Assembly (NCBI RefSeq): GCF_031979925.1
Contig: NZ_DALZFB010000010.1
Span: forward strand, 1 to 64,000
Length of the DNA: 64,000 nucleotides
From: Pseudescherichia sp031979925
GTDB lineage: Bacteria > Pseudomonadota > Gammaproteobacteria > Enterobacterales > Enterobacteriaceae
Direction: 5' to 3'
The stretch's first letter is position 1; every line of letters begins with the position of its first letter. Shown here piece by piece: positions 25,591 through 34,348 of this stretch. A program made the translations under genes and the position numbers. Under the pieces are notes generated by a model. It saw only the letters and a program-made list of their open reading frames with translations, was not told where the DNA came from and did not search any database.

Positions 25591-26348
25591 TCCCCTGCCT
25601 GGACGTGCGTAACGGCCAGGTAGTAAAAGGCGTGCAGTTCCGCAACCATGAGATCATTGGCGAAATCGTCCCGCTGGCAAAGCGCTACGCTGAAGAAGGT
25701 GCTGACGAGCTGGTGTTTTACGATATCACCGCTTCCAGCGACGGGCGCGTCGTAGATAAGAGCTGGGTCTCGCGGGTAGCGGAAGCGATCGATATCCCCT
25801 TCTGCGTGGCGGGCGGGATTAAATCCGTTGACGATGCGGCACAGATCCTCTCCTTCGGCGCGGACAAGATCTCCATCAACTCCCCCGCGCTAGCCGATCC
25901 TGAGCTGATCACCCGCCTTGCCGACCGCTTTGGCGTGCAGTGTATTGTGATTGGCATCGACACCTGGTTTGATGAAGCCACCGGCAAGTATCACGTTAAT
26001 CAGTATACCGGCGACGAAACCCGTACCCGCGTCACCACCTGGGAGACACTGGACTGGGTGCAGGAGGTACAGAAACGCGGTGCAGGCGAAATCGTACTTA
26101 ACATGATGAACCAGGACGGGGTGCGCAACGGTTATGACCTGACGCAGCTGAAAAAGGTGCGCGAAGTATGTCATGTTCCGCTGATCGCCTCCGGCGGTGC
26201 AGGAACCATGGAGCACTTCCTGGAAGCCTTCCGGGATGTTGACGTAGACGGCGCGCTGGCCGCTTCCGTCTTCCACAAGCAAATTATTAATATTGGTGAA
26301 CTGAAAGCGTACCTGGCACTGCAGGGCGTGGAGATAAGGATATGTTAA
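25572..26348 (+). CDS. hisF: Imidazole glycerol phosphate synthase cyclase subunit (HisF)
   Basis: A 258-residue TIM-barrel cyclase that works with HisH to form IGP and AICAR. Catalytic aspartates are in IPCLDVRNG (D11) and in the MNQDGVRNGYDL segment (about residue 130). Phosphate-binding motifs VAGGIKSVDDA and ASGGAGTMEHF are present. It overlaps hisA at the start and hisI at the end by seven bases. Confidence 0.97.
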   Translation: MLAKRIIPCLDVRNGQVVKGVQFRNHEIIGEIVPLAKRYAEEGADELVFYDITASSDGRVVDKSWVSRVAEAIDIPFCVAGGIKSVDDAAQILSFGADKISINSPALADPELITRLADRFGVQCIVIGIDTWFDEATGKYHVNQYTGDETRTRVTTWETLDWVQEVQKRGAGEIVLNMMNQDGVRNGYDLTQLKKVREVCHVPLIASGGAGTMEHFLEAFRDVDVDGALAASVFHKQIINIGELKAYLALQGVEIRIC

Positions 26349-26956
26349 CAGAGCAACAACGCAGCCTGCTGGACTGGACCAAAACCGATGGGCTGCTGCC
26401 CGCCGTGATTCAGCACGCGGTGTCCGGGGAAGTATTAATGCTGGGCTATATGGATCAGCAGGCGCTGGCGAAGACCGAAGAGAGCGGGCTGGTCACCTTC
26501 TACTCCCGCACTAAACAGCGCCTGTGGACCAAGGGTGAAACCTCCGGCAACGTGCTTAACGTGGTCAGTATCACCCCGGACTGCGATAACGACACGCTGC
26601 TGGTGCTGGTCAACCCTGTCGGCCCGACCTGTCATACCGGCACCACCAGCTGCTTTGGTGAAGAGAAGAACCATCAGTGGCTGTTCCTCTATCAGCTGGA
26701 GCAGCTGCTGGCGGCGCGTAAAAGCGCCGATCCCGCCAGCTCTTACACGGCGAAGCTCTATGCCAGCGGCACCAAGCGTATTGCGCAGAAAGTAGGTGAA
26801 GAAGGTGTAGAAACCGCACTGGCAGCGACCGTTCACGATCGCGAGGAGCTGACGAACGAAGCCTCGGATCTGATCTACCACCTGCTGGTGCTGTTGCAGG
26901 ATCAGGACCTGGATATGACGGCGATTATTGAGAACCTGAGAGCGCGGCACAAGTAG
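26342..26956 (+). CDS. hisI: Bifunctional phosphoribosyl-AMP cyclohydrolase / phosphoribosyl-ATP pyrophosphatase (HisI/HisIE)
   Basis: 204 residues in two domains: an N-terminal cyclohydrolase (MDQQALAKTEESG, FYSRTKQRLWTKGETSGN, with the zinc ligands in the DCDNDT and CHTGTTSCF loops) and a C-terminal MazG-like pyrophosphatase (KVGEEGVETALAA...NEASDLIYH). Last gene of hisGDCBHAFI, followed directly by a terminator. Confidence 0.97.
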   Translation: MLTEQQRSLLDWTKTDGLLPAVIQHAVSGEVLMLGYMDQQALAKTEESGLVTFYSRTKQRLWTKGETSGNVLNVVSITPDCDNDTLLVLVNPVGPTCHTGTTSCFGEEKNHQWLFLYQLEQLLAARKSADPASSYTAKLYASGTKRIAQKVGEEGVETALAATVHDREELTNEASDLIYHLLVLLQDQDLDMTAIIENLRARHK

Positions 26957-26969
26957 TGCCTCAGAGATA

Positions 26970-26996
26970 AAAAAACCGGGCAAGCCCGGTTTTTTA
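26970..26996. terminator. Bidirectional terminator between hisI and wzzB
   Basis: The stem ACCGGGC / GCCCGGT, extended by A:T pairs, is flanked by six A on the left and six T on the right. It ends transcription of the his operon and of wzzB on the other strand. Confidence 0.9.
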
Positions 26997-27006
26997 TTAT
27001 GCTTAT

Positions 27007-27990
27007 TTACGCTCTTCGCTGGTAGTTACGCAGCGCGTTACGGGTAAGGACGAAGCCTGAGCCGAGGAGTAGCCCCAGGAGTACGGCCAGAACCACCGTT
27101 AATCCACGTTTCGGGCTGTCGCGCCAGACCGGCAGGGTTGGCTTCATCACGTAGCGGTAGCTGTGCATATTAGTCGGATCGGGTTTCAGGCGGGCAATAT
27201 CCAGCAGGCTCTTACGCATCTGATAATAGTTATCAGCAAAAACAAGCGGGCGTGACGACTCATTTTTTATCATTGACTCAAGAGCTTCCCCGCCAAGCAG
27301 GAATAACGTATCCTGAGTCACTTCCTGCGTCTGCTGCACTTGAGGCGTTTTAATCTCTGCTTCCTGAGCCACCTTTAACGCTGCTGAGATCTGTTTTAGA
27401 CGCAGATCTTTCTGCTCCTGGGCCACCTTTTCCTGAGTCGCCAGAAGTGCACCTAGCTCGGTTGTTCTTGACTTAATATTAACAGAAAGGTCAAGGTTTA
27501 GCTCGTCAGCAATCTGTTCATCAATCTGTTGAATATATTGCGCCAGCGTTTTCTGAGCATTTTCAGCAGATTCGCCCTGATAGGTCACCTTTAACGGCAA
27601 CGGCTGGCCTTTTATTGCCGTATCAATAGTAAGCTTTTCAGGTTCCTGTTGGTTTTCTAAAGTTTCAGAAAGAGCAGAAAAAGCAGCATTAAAGCGATTA
27701 ATGACGCGATGCTGGATTTCATCAATATCAGCAGGAGTGCCGCCGTTTAAGACGCTAGCAGCATTGGTATATCCTGTAATTTGACCTGCATCAGGCATTG
27801 TCAACACAGCAGTAGATGTCCACTTTTGTGGGGCAACAAAAACATAAATTAAAGCAGCGATCACAGTAATAGCAACAAAAATCGCAACTGTTACCTTCTC
27901 ACGCCATAGCTGCAATAAAAGATCAATAAAATCAATCTGTTCTGAGTTATTGCTTCCCTTAAACCTTTGATTATCGTCGTTGTGCGTCAT
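27007..27990 (-). CDS. wzzB: WzzB, O-antigen chain-length regulator
   Basis: A 327-residue polysaccharide co-polymerase that sets the modal O-antigen length by acting on Wzy. Transmembrane helices lie near residues 34-52 and 295-316, with a large periplasmic coiled-coil domain between. The C-terminal proline-rich helix motif (KPTLPVWRDSPKRGL) and TQDTLFLLGGEALESMI are conserved with E. coli Wzz. It lies in the usual place between his and ugd. AAGG lies five bases from the ATG. Confidence 0.94.
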   Translation of the reverse strand: MTHNDDNQRFKGSNNSEQIDFIDLLLQLWREKVTVAIFVAITVIAALIYVFVAPQKWTSTAVLTMPDAGQITGYTNAASVLNGGTPADIDEIQHRVINRFNAAFSALSETLENQQEPEKLTIDTAIKGQPLPLKVTYQGESAENAQKTLAQYIQQIDEQIADELNLDLSVNIKSRTTELGALLATQEKVAQEQKDLRLKQISAALKVAQEAEIKTPQVQQTQEVTQDTLFLLGGEALESMIKNESSRPLVFADNYYQMRKSLLDIARLKPDPTNMHSYRYVMKPTLPVWRDSPKRGLTVVLAVLLGLLLGSGFVLTRNALRNYQRRA

Positions 27991-28165
27991 AGCAACCTTT
28001 ATGATCCAAGCGCAAATAATTGATACATCAGCTGTAGTGTACCGTTAGCGTAATTTTTTTCTATAGGATTCAGTGTAATTCAACTTCACTATGTTGCATT
28101 AATGTCACTACATTTTTCAAAGCTCAAAAAATGAGCTCATGTCAACCACTTACACACTTTTAAAC

Positions 28166-28192
28166 AAAAAGCCTGATTAAGAAATCAGGCTT
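28166..28192 (-). terminator. Intrinsic terminator of ugd
   Basis: The ten-base stem AAGCCTGATT / AATCAGGCTT (28169-28178 with 28183-28192) is followed by T-rich sequence on the minus strand. It is placed 31 bases after the ugd stop. Confidence 0.85.
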
Positions 28193-28223
28193 AGACGCGT
28201 AAAACGGGTTGAAGCTTAAAATG

Positions 28224-29390
28224 CTAATCGTTACCAAACAGATCGCGGGTATAGACTTTTTCCGCAACGTCGCGTAACTCCTCTGCCATCCGGTTAGAAA
28301 TAATGACGTCAGCTTCCTGTTTAAAGGCGGCTAAATCAGCTACGACACGTGAATTAAAGAAACGTTCCTCTTTCATCACCGGTTCATAAATAATGACTTC
28401 TACGCCTTTCGCTTTGATACGCTTCATAATGCCCTGGATTGAAGAGGCGCGGAAGTTATCAGAACCACTTTTCATTATCAGACGATAGACGCCCACAACC
28501 TTTGGCTGCCGCGCCAGAATAGCATCGGCAATAAAATCTTTCCGGGTGCGGTTAGCATCAACAATCGCTGAAACAATATTGTTAGGTACCGATTTATAGT
28601 TAGCCACCAGCTGCTTGGTATCTTTTGGCAAACAGTAACCGCCGTAGCCAAAGGAAGGGTTGTTATAATGATTACCAATACGCGGATCCAGGCATACCCC
28701 TTCAATAATCTGTCGGGTATTTAAGCCGAGGCTTTCCGCATAGCTGTCCAGTTCGTTGAAGTAAGCAACACGCATCGCCAGATAGGTGTTAGCAAATAGC
28801 TTAATAGCTTCGGCTTCGGTAGAGTCGGTAAAGAGAACCGGGATATCAGTTTTGATCGCCCCTTCCACCAGCAGTGCGGCAAAACGCTCCGCACGATGCG
28901 AACGTTCGCCGATGACGATCCGCGACGGATGGAGGTTATCATACAACGCCCGCCCCTCACGCAGAAACTCCGGGGAGAAGATGACGTTATCAATGCCCAG
29001 CGACTCTTTGATTTTTTGTGTGAAACCAACGGGAACCGTTGATTTGATTACCATAACCGCCTTTGGGTTTATTTCATTAACATCTTTAATAACGGCTTCA
29101 ACGCTGGTGGTACAAAAGTAGTTGGTTTTTGGATCGTAATCCGTTGGCGTAGCGATGATGACATAATCTGCATCGCGATAGGCATCGTATTTATCAGTAG
29201 TGGCTCTGAAATTGAGTGGCTTAGTTTTAAGATATTCCTCAATTTCCCTGTCGGCAATGGGCGACTTCTCCTGGTTCAGCAGATCCACTTTTTCCTGCAC
29301 AATGTCCAGCGCAACAACTTCATGATTCTGGGCAATTAAAATACCATTGGAGAGGCCTACATAACCCGTACCGGAGATTGTAATTTTCAT
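28224..29390 (-). CDS. ugd: UDP-glucose 6-dehydrogenase
   Basis: 388 residues; oxidises UDP-glucose to UDP-glucuronate, used for colanic acid and, through ArnA, for L-Ara4N lipid A. N-terminal NAD-binding loop GTGYVGLSNG (7-16), a central YVIIATPT segment and the catalytic cysteine in GYGGYCLPKDTKQL (about 250-263). Monocistronic, with its own terminator, between wzzB and gnd as in E. coli. Confidence 0.96.
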   Translation of the reverse strand: MKITISGTGYVGLSNGILIAQNHEVVALDIVQEKVDLLNQEKSPIADREIEEYLKTKPLNFRATTDKYDAYRDADYVIIATPTDYDPKTNYFCTTSVEAVIKDVNEINPKAVMVIKSTVPVGFTQKIKESLGIDNVIFSPEFLREGRALYDNLHPSRIVIGERSHRAERFAALLVEGAIKTDIPVLFTDSTEAEAIKLFANTYLAMRVAYFNELDSYAESLGLNTRQIIEGVCLDPRIGNHYNNPSFGYGGYCLPKDTKQLVANYKSVPNNIVSAIVDANRTRKDFIADAILARQPKVVGVYRLIMKSGSDNFRASSIQGIMKRIKAKGVEVIIYEPVMKEERFFNSRVVADLAAFKQEADVIISNRMAEELRDVAEKVYTRDLFGND

Positions 29391-29570
29391 ACGTTTGACT
29401 TTTTCTCGTTAAAGAACGTAGTGCCTGAAAGCAGCACGGCCAATGAGTGGAGCGGCTTTAACGATAACGACAGTATGATTAAGGTGTCAATACGACTGAG
29501 GGATATTCAGATAAGCTTTATAATTTGTTGCAGATAAATACCCTTTTTAACAAATTACAATCAGATAAAA

Positions 29571-29597
29571 TAAAAAAAGCCCGGTTAAACCGGGCTT
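29571..29597 (-). terminator. Intrinsic terminator of gnd
   Basis: A GC-rich stem (GCCCGG / CCGGGC with flanking A:T pairs, 29577-29597) is followed on the minus strand by seven T. It lies about 20 bases after the gnd stop. Confidence 0.88.
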
Positions 29598-29618
29598 AAT
29601 AATTTATTAATAATCAGA

Positions 29619-31025
29619 TTATTCCAGCCACTCGGTATGGAATACACCCTCTTTATCGGTGCGTTTGTAGGTATGCGCACCAAAGTAGTCACGCTGGGCC
29701 TGGATCAGGTTAGCGGGCAGCACGGCAGAGCGGTAGCTGTCGTAGTAGGCTACAGCTGCGCCGAAGGTCGGTACCGGAATACCATTCTGTACGGCATAGG
29801 CAACCACGTCACGCAGAGCCTGCTGATAATCGTCGGCGATCTGCTTGAAGTAAGGTGCCAGCAGCAGGTTGGCGATAGCCGGTGTCTCTGCATAGGCATC
29901 GGTAATTTTCTGCAGGAACTGGGCGCGGATAATGCAGCCAGCACGGAAAATTTTCGCGATCTCGCCGTAGTTCAGATCCCAATTGTATTCTACAGATGCA
30001 GCACGCAGCTGAGAGAAACCTTGTGCATAGGAGACAATTTTGCCCAGATAGAGCGCACGACGAACTTTCTCAACGAACTCAGCTTTATCACCGGCAGGCT
30101 GAGCCTGCGGACCGCTCAGCACTTTAGAGGCAGCAACGCGCTGCTCTTTCAGGGAAGAGATATAACGCGCAAACACGGACTCGGTGATCAGCGACAGCGG
30201 CTCGCCAAGATCCAGGGAGCTCTGGCTGGTCCACTTACCGGTGCCTTTGTTTGCTGCTTCATCAAGGATCACATCAACCAGGTATTTACCCTCTTCATCT
30301 TTCTTAGTGAAGATATCTTTTGTGATGTCGATCAGATAGCTGCTCAGCTCGCCTTCATTCCACTCGGTAAAAGTCTGAGCCAGCTCTTCATTAGAGAGGT
30401 TCAAGCCGCCTTTCAGCAACGAGTAGGCTTCAGCGATCAGCTGCATGTCACCGTATTCAATACCGTTATGTACCATCTTAACATAGTGACCGGCACCGTC
30501 AGCGCCGATGTAAGTCACGCACGGTTCGCCGTCTTCCGCTACTGCAGCAATTTTGGTCAGGATCGGAGCAACCAGCTCGTATGCTTCTTTCTGACCGCCA
30601 GGCATGATGGATGGACCTTTCAGAGCCCCCTCTTCACCGCCGGAAACACCGGTTCCGATAAAATTAAAGCCTTCAGCAGAAAGTTCGCGGTTACGGCGAA
30701 TGGTGTCGTGGAAGAAGGTGTTACCACCATCAATGATAATGTCGCCTTTATCCAGATAAGGTTTAAGGGAGTTGATGGCAGCATCCGTGCCTGCGCCCGC
30801 TTGCACCATTAGCAGGATACGACGAGGCGTTTCAAGAGATTCAACGAACTCCTGCACGGTGTAATAAGGCACCAGCTTTTTGCCAGGATTTTCGGCAACC
30901 ACTTCTTCGGTCTTCTCACGAGAGCGGTTGAACACGGAAACGGTGTAGCCACGGCTTTCAATATTAAGAGCCAGATTACGGCCCATTACGGCCATACCTA
31001 CAACGCCGATCTGCTGTTTAGACAT
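29619..31025 (-). CDS. gnd: 6-phosphogluconate dehydrogenase, decarboxylating
   Basis: 468 residues; third enzyme of the pentose phosphate pathway, making ribulose-5-phosphate, CO2 and NADPH. The N-terminal NADP-binding loop is GVVGMAVMGRNLALN; the substrate region has GTGVSGGEEGALKGPSIMPGG and KMVHNGIEYGDMQ. The gene is the classical border of the O-antigen locus and is often carried along in O-antigen exchange. GGAG lies six bases before the ATG. Confidence 0.97.
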   Translation of the reverse strand: MSKQQIGVVGMAVMGRNLALNIESRGYTVSVFNRSREKTEEVVAENPGKKLVPYYTVQEFVESLETPRRILLMVQAGAGTDAAINSLKPYLDKGDIIIDGGNTFFHDTIRRNRELSAEGFNFIGTGVSGGEEGALKGPSIMPGGQKEAYELVAPILTKIAAVAEDGEPCVTYIGADGAGHYVKMVHNGIEYGDMQLIAEAYSLLKGGLNLSNEELAQTFTEWNEGELSSYLIDITKDIFTKKDEEGKYLVDVILDEAANKGTGKWTSQSSLDLGEPLSLITESVFARYISSLKEQRVAASKVLSGPQAQPAGDKAEFVEKVRRALYLGKIVSYAQGFSQLRAASVEYNWDLNYGEIAKIFRAGCIIRAQFLQKITDAYAETPAIANLLLAPYFKQIADDYQQALRDVVAYAVQNGIPVPTFGAAVAYYDSYRSAVLPANLIQAQRDYFGAHTYKRTDKEGVFHTEWLE

Positions 31026-31126
31026 TACATACTCCTGTCAGTTACGATAACTACTGGCTAAATATTCGGCTGTTAATAAATATCTATAAATATATTAGAT
31101 ATTGCTAACATTTTACAATGACAATA

Positions 31127-32227
31127 TTAACCTCTATAAATTTTACTTACAGCTTTGTTGCGCGCTTCGAGCGTATAATGCTTTTGGACATAGCTCCTGG
31201 CATTTTCAGCATGTTGCAACAAGACATCAGGATTTTGGCAATACTTTTTAATCAGTAAGGATAATTTCTCATGATCTGCGACTTCAAATAGAAATCCGTT
31301 ATACCCATCTTTAACAAGGTCATTATTCCCAGGTATATTTGTTACCAGACATGGCAGGCCACAACTCATAGCCTCTAATATCGCTAGCGGCATACCTTCC
31401 CAAAGCGAAGGCAGAACAAATAAATTATGCTGAGGTAGAATCTCTGCAATATTATCTTTCCATCCCAAAAAGATAATTTTGCCAGAATAGTTTGCGGCTA
31501 ACGTATTCAACTCTTCCATAAGTTCACCATCGCCTACATAAGTAACGGTGATGTTTATATTCTCATCAAGGAGTTTTTTTACGGCTAAAAAAAGCGTCTT
31601 AGGATCTTTCTGCGGCCACAGTCTACCAACCATAATGATATTGATCTGCTCAGCAGCTCGGATGCTCAAGGCTGGAACAAATTTATCGGTATCGACTCCA
31701 TTTGGTATAATATGAACTCGTTTTGGTGTATACCCTAATTTCTCTATTGCAATGGCCCTATCTTTTTCGTTTAGAACGATAAGTTCATCTGTGAAGTACT
31801 TTGCAAGCCACTCCATAAAGAAATATAGATAATATGACTTTTTCGACGTTGCCGCAGGGAAAGCATAACCGTGTACGGTATGAATAACTTTCGGAACGCC
31901 AGCAAATTTCGCTGCAATACGCCCAAGCACTCCGGTTTTAGATGAATGGGTATGGACCACATCAAAATTCTTTGCCCGAATTAACTTAAATAAGTTAATG
32001 AGTGATTTTAAATCCTTTGAAGCTGATAGCTCTCTACAAAATTGAGGAATGCTATAACAAGGAATGCCTTTTGCTGATAAAACTTCAGTCAAAGGCCCCT
32101 CATTAGAACAGACTAAAGAATAATCAAATTCATTTTCCAGGTGCGTTATTTCATTAAGGCTGACCCGTTGCACACCACTCAATAATGGAAGCAATTGCAC
32201 ATGCAATATTTTGATTTTCTGCTGCAT
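31127..32227 (-). CDS. O-antigen cluster glycosyltransferase, GT4 family
   Basis: A GT-B type transferase. The C-terminal half shows IIMVGRLWPQKDPKT and the retaining GT4 E-x7-E motif in PSLWEGMPLAILEAMSCGLP; the N-terminal domain has VVHTHSSKTGVLGR. I start at ATG 32227 (MQQKIKILHV, 366 residues); a TTG at 32245 would add six residues, and neither start has a clear ribosome site. It is the last gene before gnd, in AT-rich DNA. Donor and acceptor cannot be told from sequence; a hexose or rhamnose onto the lipid-linked O unit is likely. Confidence 0.87.
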   Translation of the reverse strand: MQQKIKILHVQLLPLLSGVQRVSLNEITHLENEFDYSLVCSNEGPLTEVLSAKGIPCYSIPQFCRELSASKDLKSLINLFKLIRAKNFDVVHTHSSKTGVLGRIAAKFAGVPKVIHTVHGYAFPAATSKKSYYLYFFMEWLAKYFTDELIVLNEKDRAIAIEKLGYTPKRVHIIPNGVDTDKFVPALSIRAAEQINIIMVGRLWPQKDPKTLFLAVKKLLDENINITVTYVGDGELMEELNTLAANYSGKIIFLGWKDNIAEILPQHNLFVLPSLWEGMPLAILEAMSCGLPCLVTNIPGNNDLVKDGYNGFLFEVADHEKLSLLIKKYCQNPDVLLQHAENARSYVQKHYTLEARNKAVSKIYRG

Positions 32228-32357
32228 AAGTAATAAAACACTCAATAAATATTTGTGAATAACTAGCTTAGATCTGCATAATAAATAGCGCGCTGCACAA
32301 TACTATAATTTCTGCCAGCTTGAAATAGTGCTTAGGGTAAAGCGAAGCATAAGGAAA

Positions 32358-33233
32358 TTACCGCTTTGAAGCATACTCTCCATACTGATTCTTTAAGCCA
32401 TCACGTAACCCAGCCAGAATCATTTTGCATATATGCTTTTTATTCTTATTAGTGCAAATAGAGATGATTGCCCGTAAAACATTCAAGAACATTTCGCGGA
32501 TTTTGTAACCCGCCGGAACATAAGGCAGTCGAATCATAAAAAAACTATTTCTTACAAGATAGTAACGACGCAATGCGCTATGTACAGAGATCGTCCTACC
32601 TAGAATTTTTAGTCTTGCATCGCCAATGGTATGTGCCATTTTCGCCTTGTTTGTCATGGCAACTGCAAATCCCATGCTTTTAGCCCGTAACGACCATTCG
32701 ACGTCGATGTAATCAACAAATAACTGCTCCTCCATTCCACCCACTTTTTTGAAAACATCGCTTGAAAAGAAGGAGCCAGAGGCGATGACAAAGGTAACTT
32801 CAGAGAACTCTTGTACGGGTACCCGGCTAATAAATGGCCCGTTATAAGAAGTACCTGGATAGATTTCACCGCTATTAGGGTCGTAGAATGAAGCTCCCAA
32901 TATACCGACATTATTTTGTTGGTATACTGATAACAAATTACTAATAAACTTAGGTTCTAGAATACTATCCTGATCCAGCAGCAATAGATAATCAGCACCT
33001 TTAGTTTCAATTGCATGATTAATGCCAACGTTTTGCGCATAAGCCAGACCAAAGTTTTTTTCTAACTTAATCAGATCAAAACTAAATTCTTTATGTAACC
33101 CTTCTATTTCTACAATATTCAAAGAACCATTGTCTACAATAATACAACAATCGACTTGTCCAACCAGAGACTGGAGTTGATTCCTCAAGCATGCTATATC
33201 AGGATTGTAGGTTACCGTTACAGAACTAATCAC
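32358..33233 (-). CDS. Rhamnosyltransferase-like glycosyltransferase, GT2 family
   Basis: 291 residues, GT-A fold. The N-terminus SVTVTYNPD, a DNGS nucleotide-binding loop (about 34-37), the LLLLDQDS metal-binding acidic motif (about 83-90) and the later DVEWSLRAK and SALRRYYLVRNSF motifs are typical of RfbN/WbbL-type enzymes that add rhamnose from dTDP-L-rhamnose. This fits the rfbBDAC genes in the cluster. The start is GTG with GAGG five bases upstream. Confidence 0.85.
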   Translation of the reverse strand: MISSVTVTYNPDIACLRNQLQSLVGQVDCCIIVDNGSLNIVEIEGLHKEFSFDLIKLEKNFGLAYAQNVGINHAIETKGADYLLLLDQDSILEPKFISNLLSVYQQNNVGILGASFYDPNSGEIYPGTSYNGPFISRVPVQEFSEVTFVIASGSFFSSDVFKKVGGMEEQLFVDYIDVEWSLRAKSMGFAVAMTNKAKMAHTIGDARLKILGRTISVHSALRRYYLVRNSFFMIRLPYVPAGYKIREMFLNVLRAIISICTNKNKKHICKMILAGLRDGLKNQYGEYASKR

Positions 33234-33259
33234 TGGAGCCTCATTAATACATGTCTGGA

Positions 33260-34348
33260 TTACTTAATTTGCGATTGAGTAACCACATCGCGAATGGCTT
33301 CCAGGTAACCGAAACCATACTTTTCGTCGGGCTCTAAATATGTCCCTTCCGCCCACTCATTCCATGCATTTATGAATAGGAAAGGAGAAGAGACGTCCAG
33401 GCCCATCGAATAAATTTTTGCAAAATTATTTTTGAAGCGTTGTGGTGTACTGCCTTTCATAACCAGTGACTTGGTTTTCTTACGCGGTGTGTTATCCCAA
33501 TCCACAAACGCACCTGGATAGGAGTCCGCAGAATAGCTTTTAGCCAGAATTCTGTTCCAAATTTGCTGATATGATAGCGTCTGCTCAACAAAATTAGTAT
33601 TCAGTTTTTGATTAGCAATTCGTCGCAGTCGACCAACGATTTTACGCTTCAACGGATGAATGTTACCCATCGAGTGTTCAAAGGTGCACATTGGTTCAAA
33701 GTGCAGTTCAGCGTTGAAATCAAGCTTACGGGGATCCTGACGGAAAGAAGTCAGCGTTGTAATAAAGTGAATATCTTTAAAAGATGTTTCTTTAGCAAGG
33801 CTGCGCCAGTAGCTAATCCATTCATTACATTTTTCAAAGCTTTCCGAGCGATAGAGAACAAATACCGGTTTATTATTAAAGCGAATATAACGTGGATCTT
33901 CGAAAAATGGCTTAAGGTAGTTAAAATGCTGTAGCCACTCTTCCGGACCGCCATATTCCTGTGGCATCAGAACGTCTCGATGACTGCCGTCCCAGCTGCG
34001 GGTCCAGGGTTCATTAGCCCATGAAAACATAAACGGCATATCGATGCTTTGATCGGCTAAAAGCAGCTCTGCAGGCTTATCAAGCAAGCGTTTACCGTTG
34101 AACCAGTAGTGATAGAAACAGAAACCATCCACTTTATGCTGTTTAGCGAGTTCAGCCTGCCACCTTAATACATCGGTGTCGAGTAAATTATAATAATTGC
34201 TTTTGTAAGGCACTCGCGGCTGATAGTGCTGTTTAAAAAGAGGCTTAGCTTTTTTTACGTTTGTCCACTCAGTAAATCCCTTCCCCCACCATTTATTATT
34301 CTCTTCCACTTCATGATATTGAGGAAGATAAAAAGCGATAACTTTCAA
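33260..34348 (-). CDS. WbsX-family protein (GH99-like) of the O-antigen cluster
   Basis: About 362 residues that look like the WbsX family (Glyco_tran_WbsX), found in many O-antigen and capsule loci and related in fold to GH99-type glycosidases. The N-terminus (KVIAFYLPQYHEVEENNKWW, then GKGFTEWTNV), the WANEPWTR motif and the FINAWNEWAEGTYLEPD motif are diagnostic. I start at TTG 34348: GGAGG lies five bases upstream, it overlaps the wzy stop as TTGA, and it gives the family N-terminus; the ATG at 34360 has no ribosome site. The reaction is not settled in the family; glycosyl transfer in O-unit assembly is usually assumed. Confidence 0.85.
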   Translation of the reverse strand: MKVIAFYLPQYHEVEENNKWWGKGFTEWTNVKKAKPLFKQHYQPRVPYKSNYYNLLDTDVLRWQAELAKQHKVDGFCFYHYWFNGKRLLDKPAELLLADQSIDMPFMFSWANEPWTRSWDGSHRDVLMPQEYGGPEEWLQHFNYLKPFFEDPRYIRFNNKPVFVLYRSESFEKCNEWISYWRSLAKETSFKDIHFITTLTSFRQDPRKLDFNAELHFEPMCTFEHSMGNIHPLKRKIVGRLRRIANQKLNTNFVEQTLSYQQIWNRILAKSYSADSYPGAFVDWDNTPRKKTKSLVMKGSTPQRFKNNFAKIYSMGLDVSSPFLFINAWNEWAEGTYLEPDEKYGFGYLEAIRDVVTQSQIK

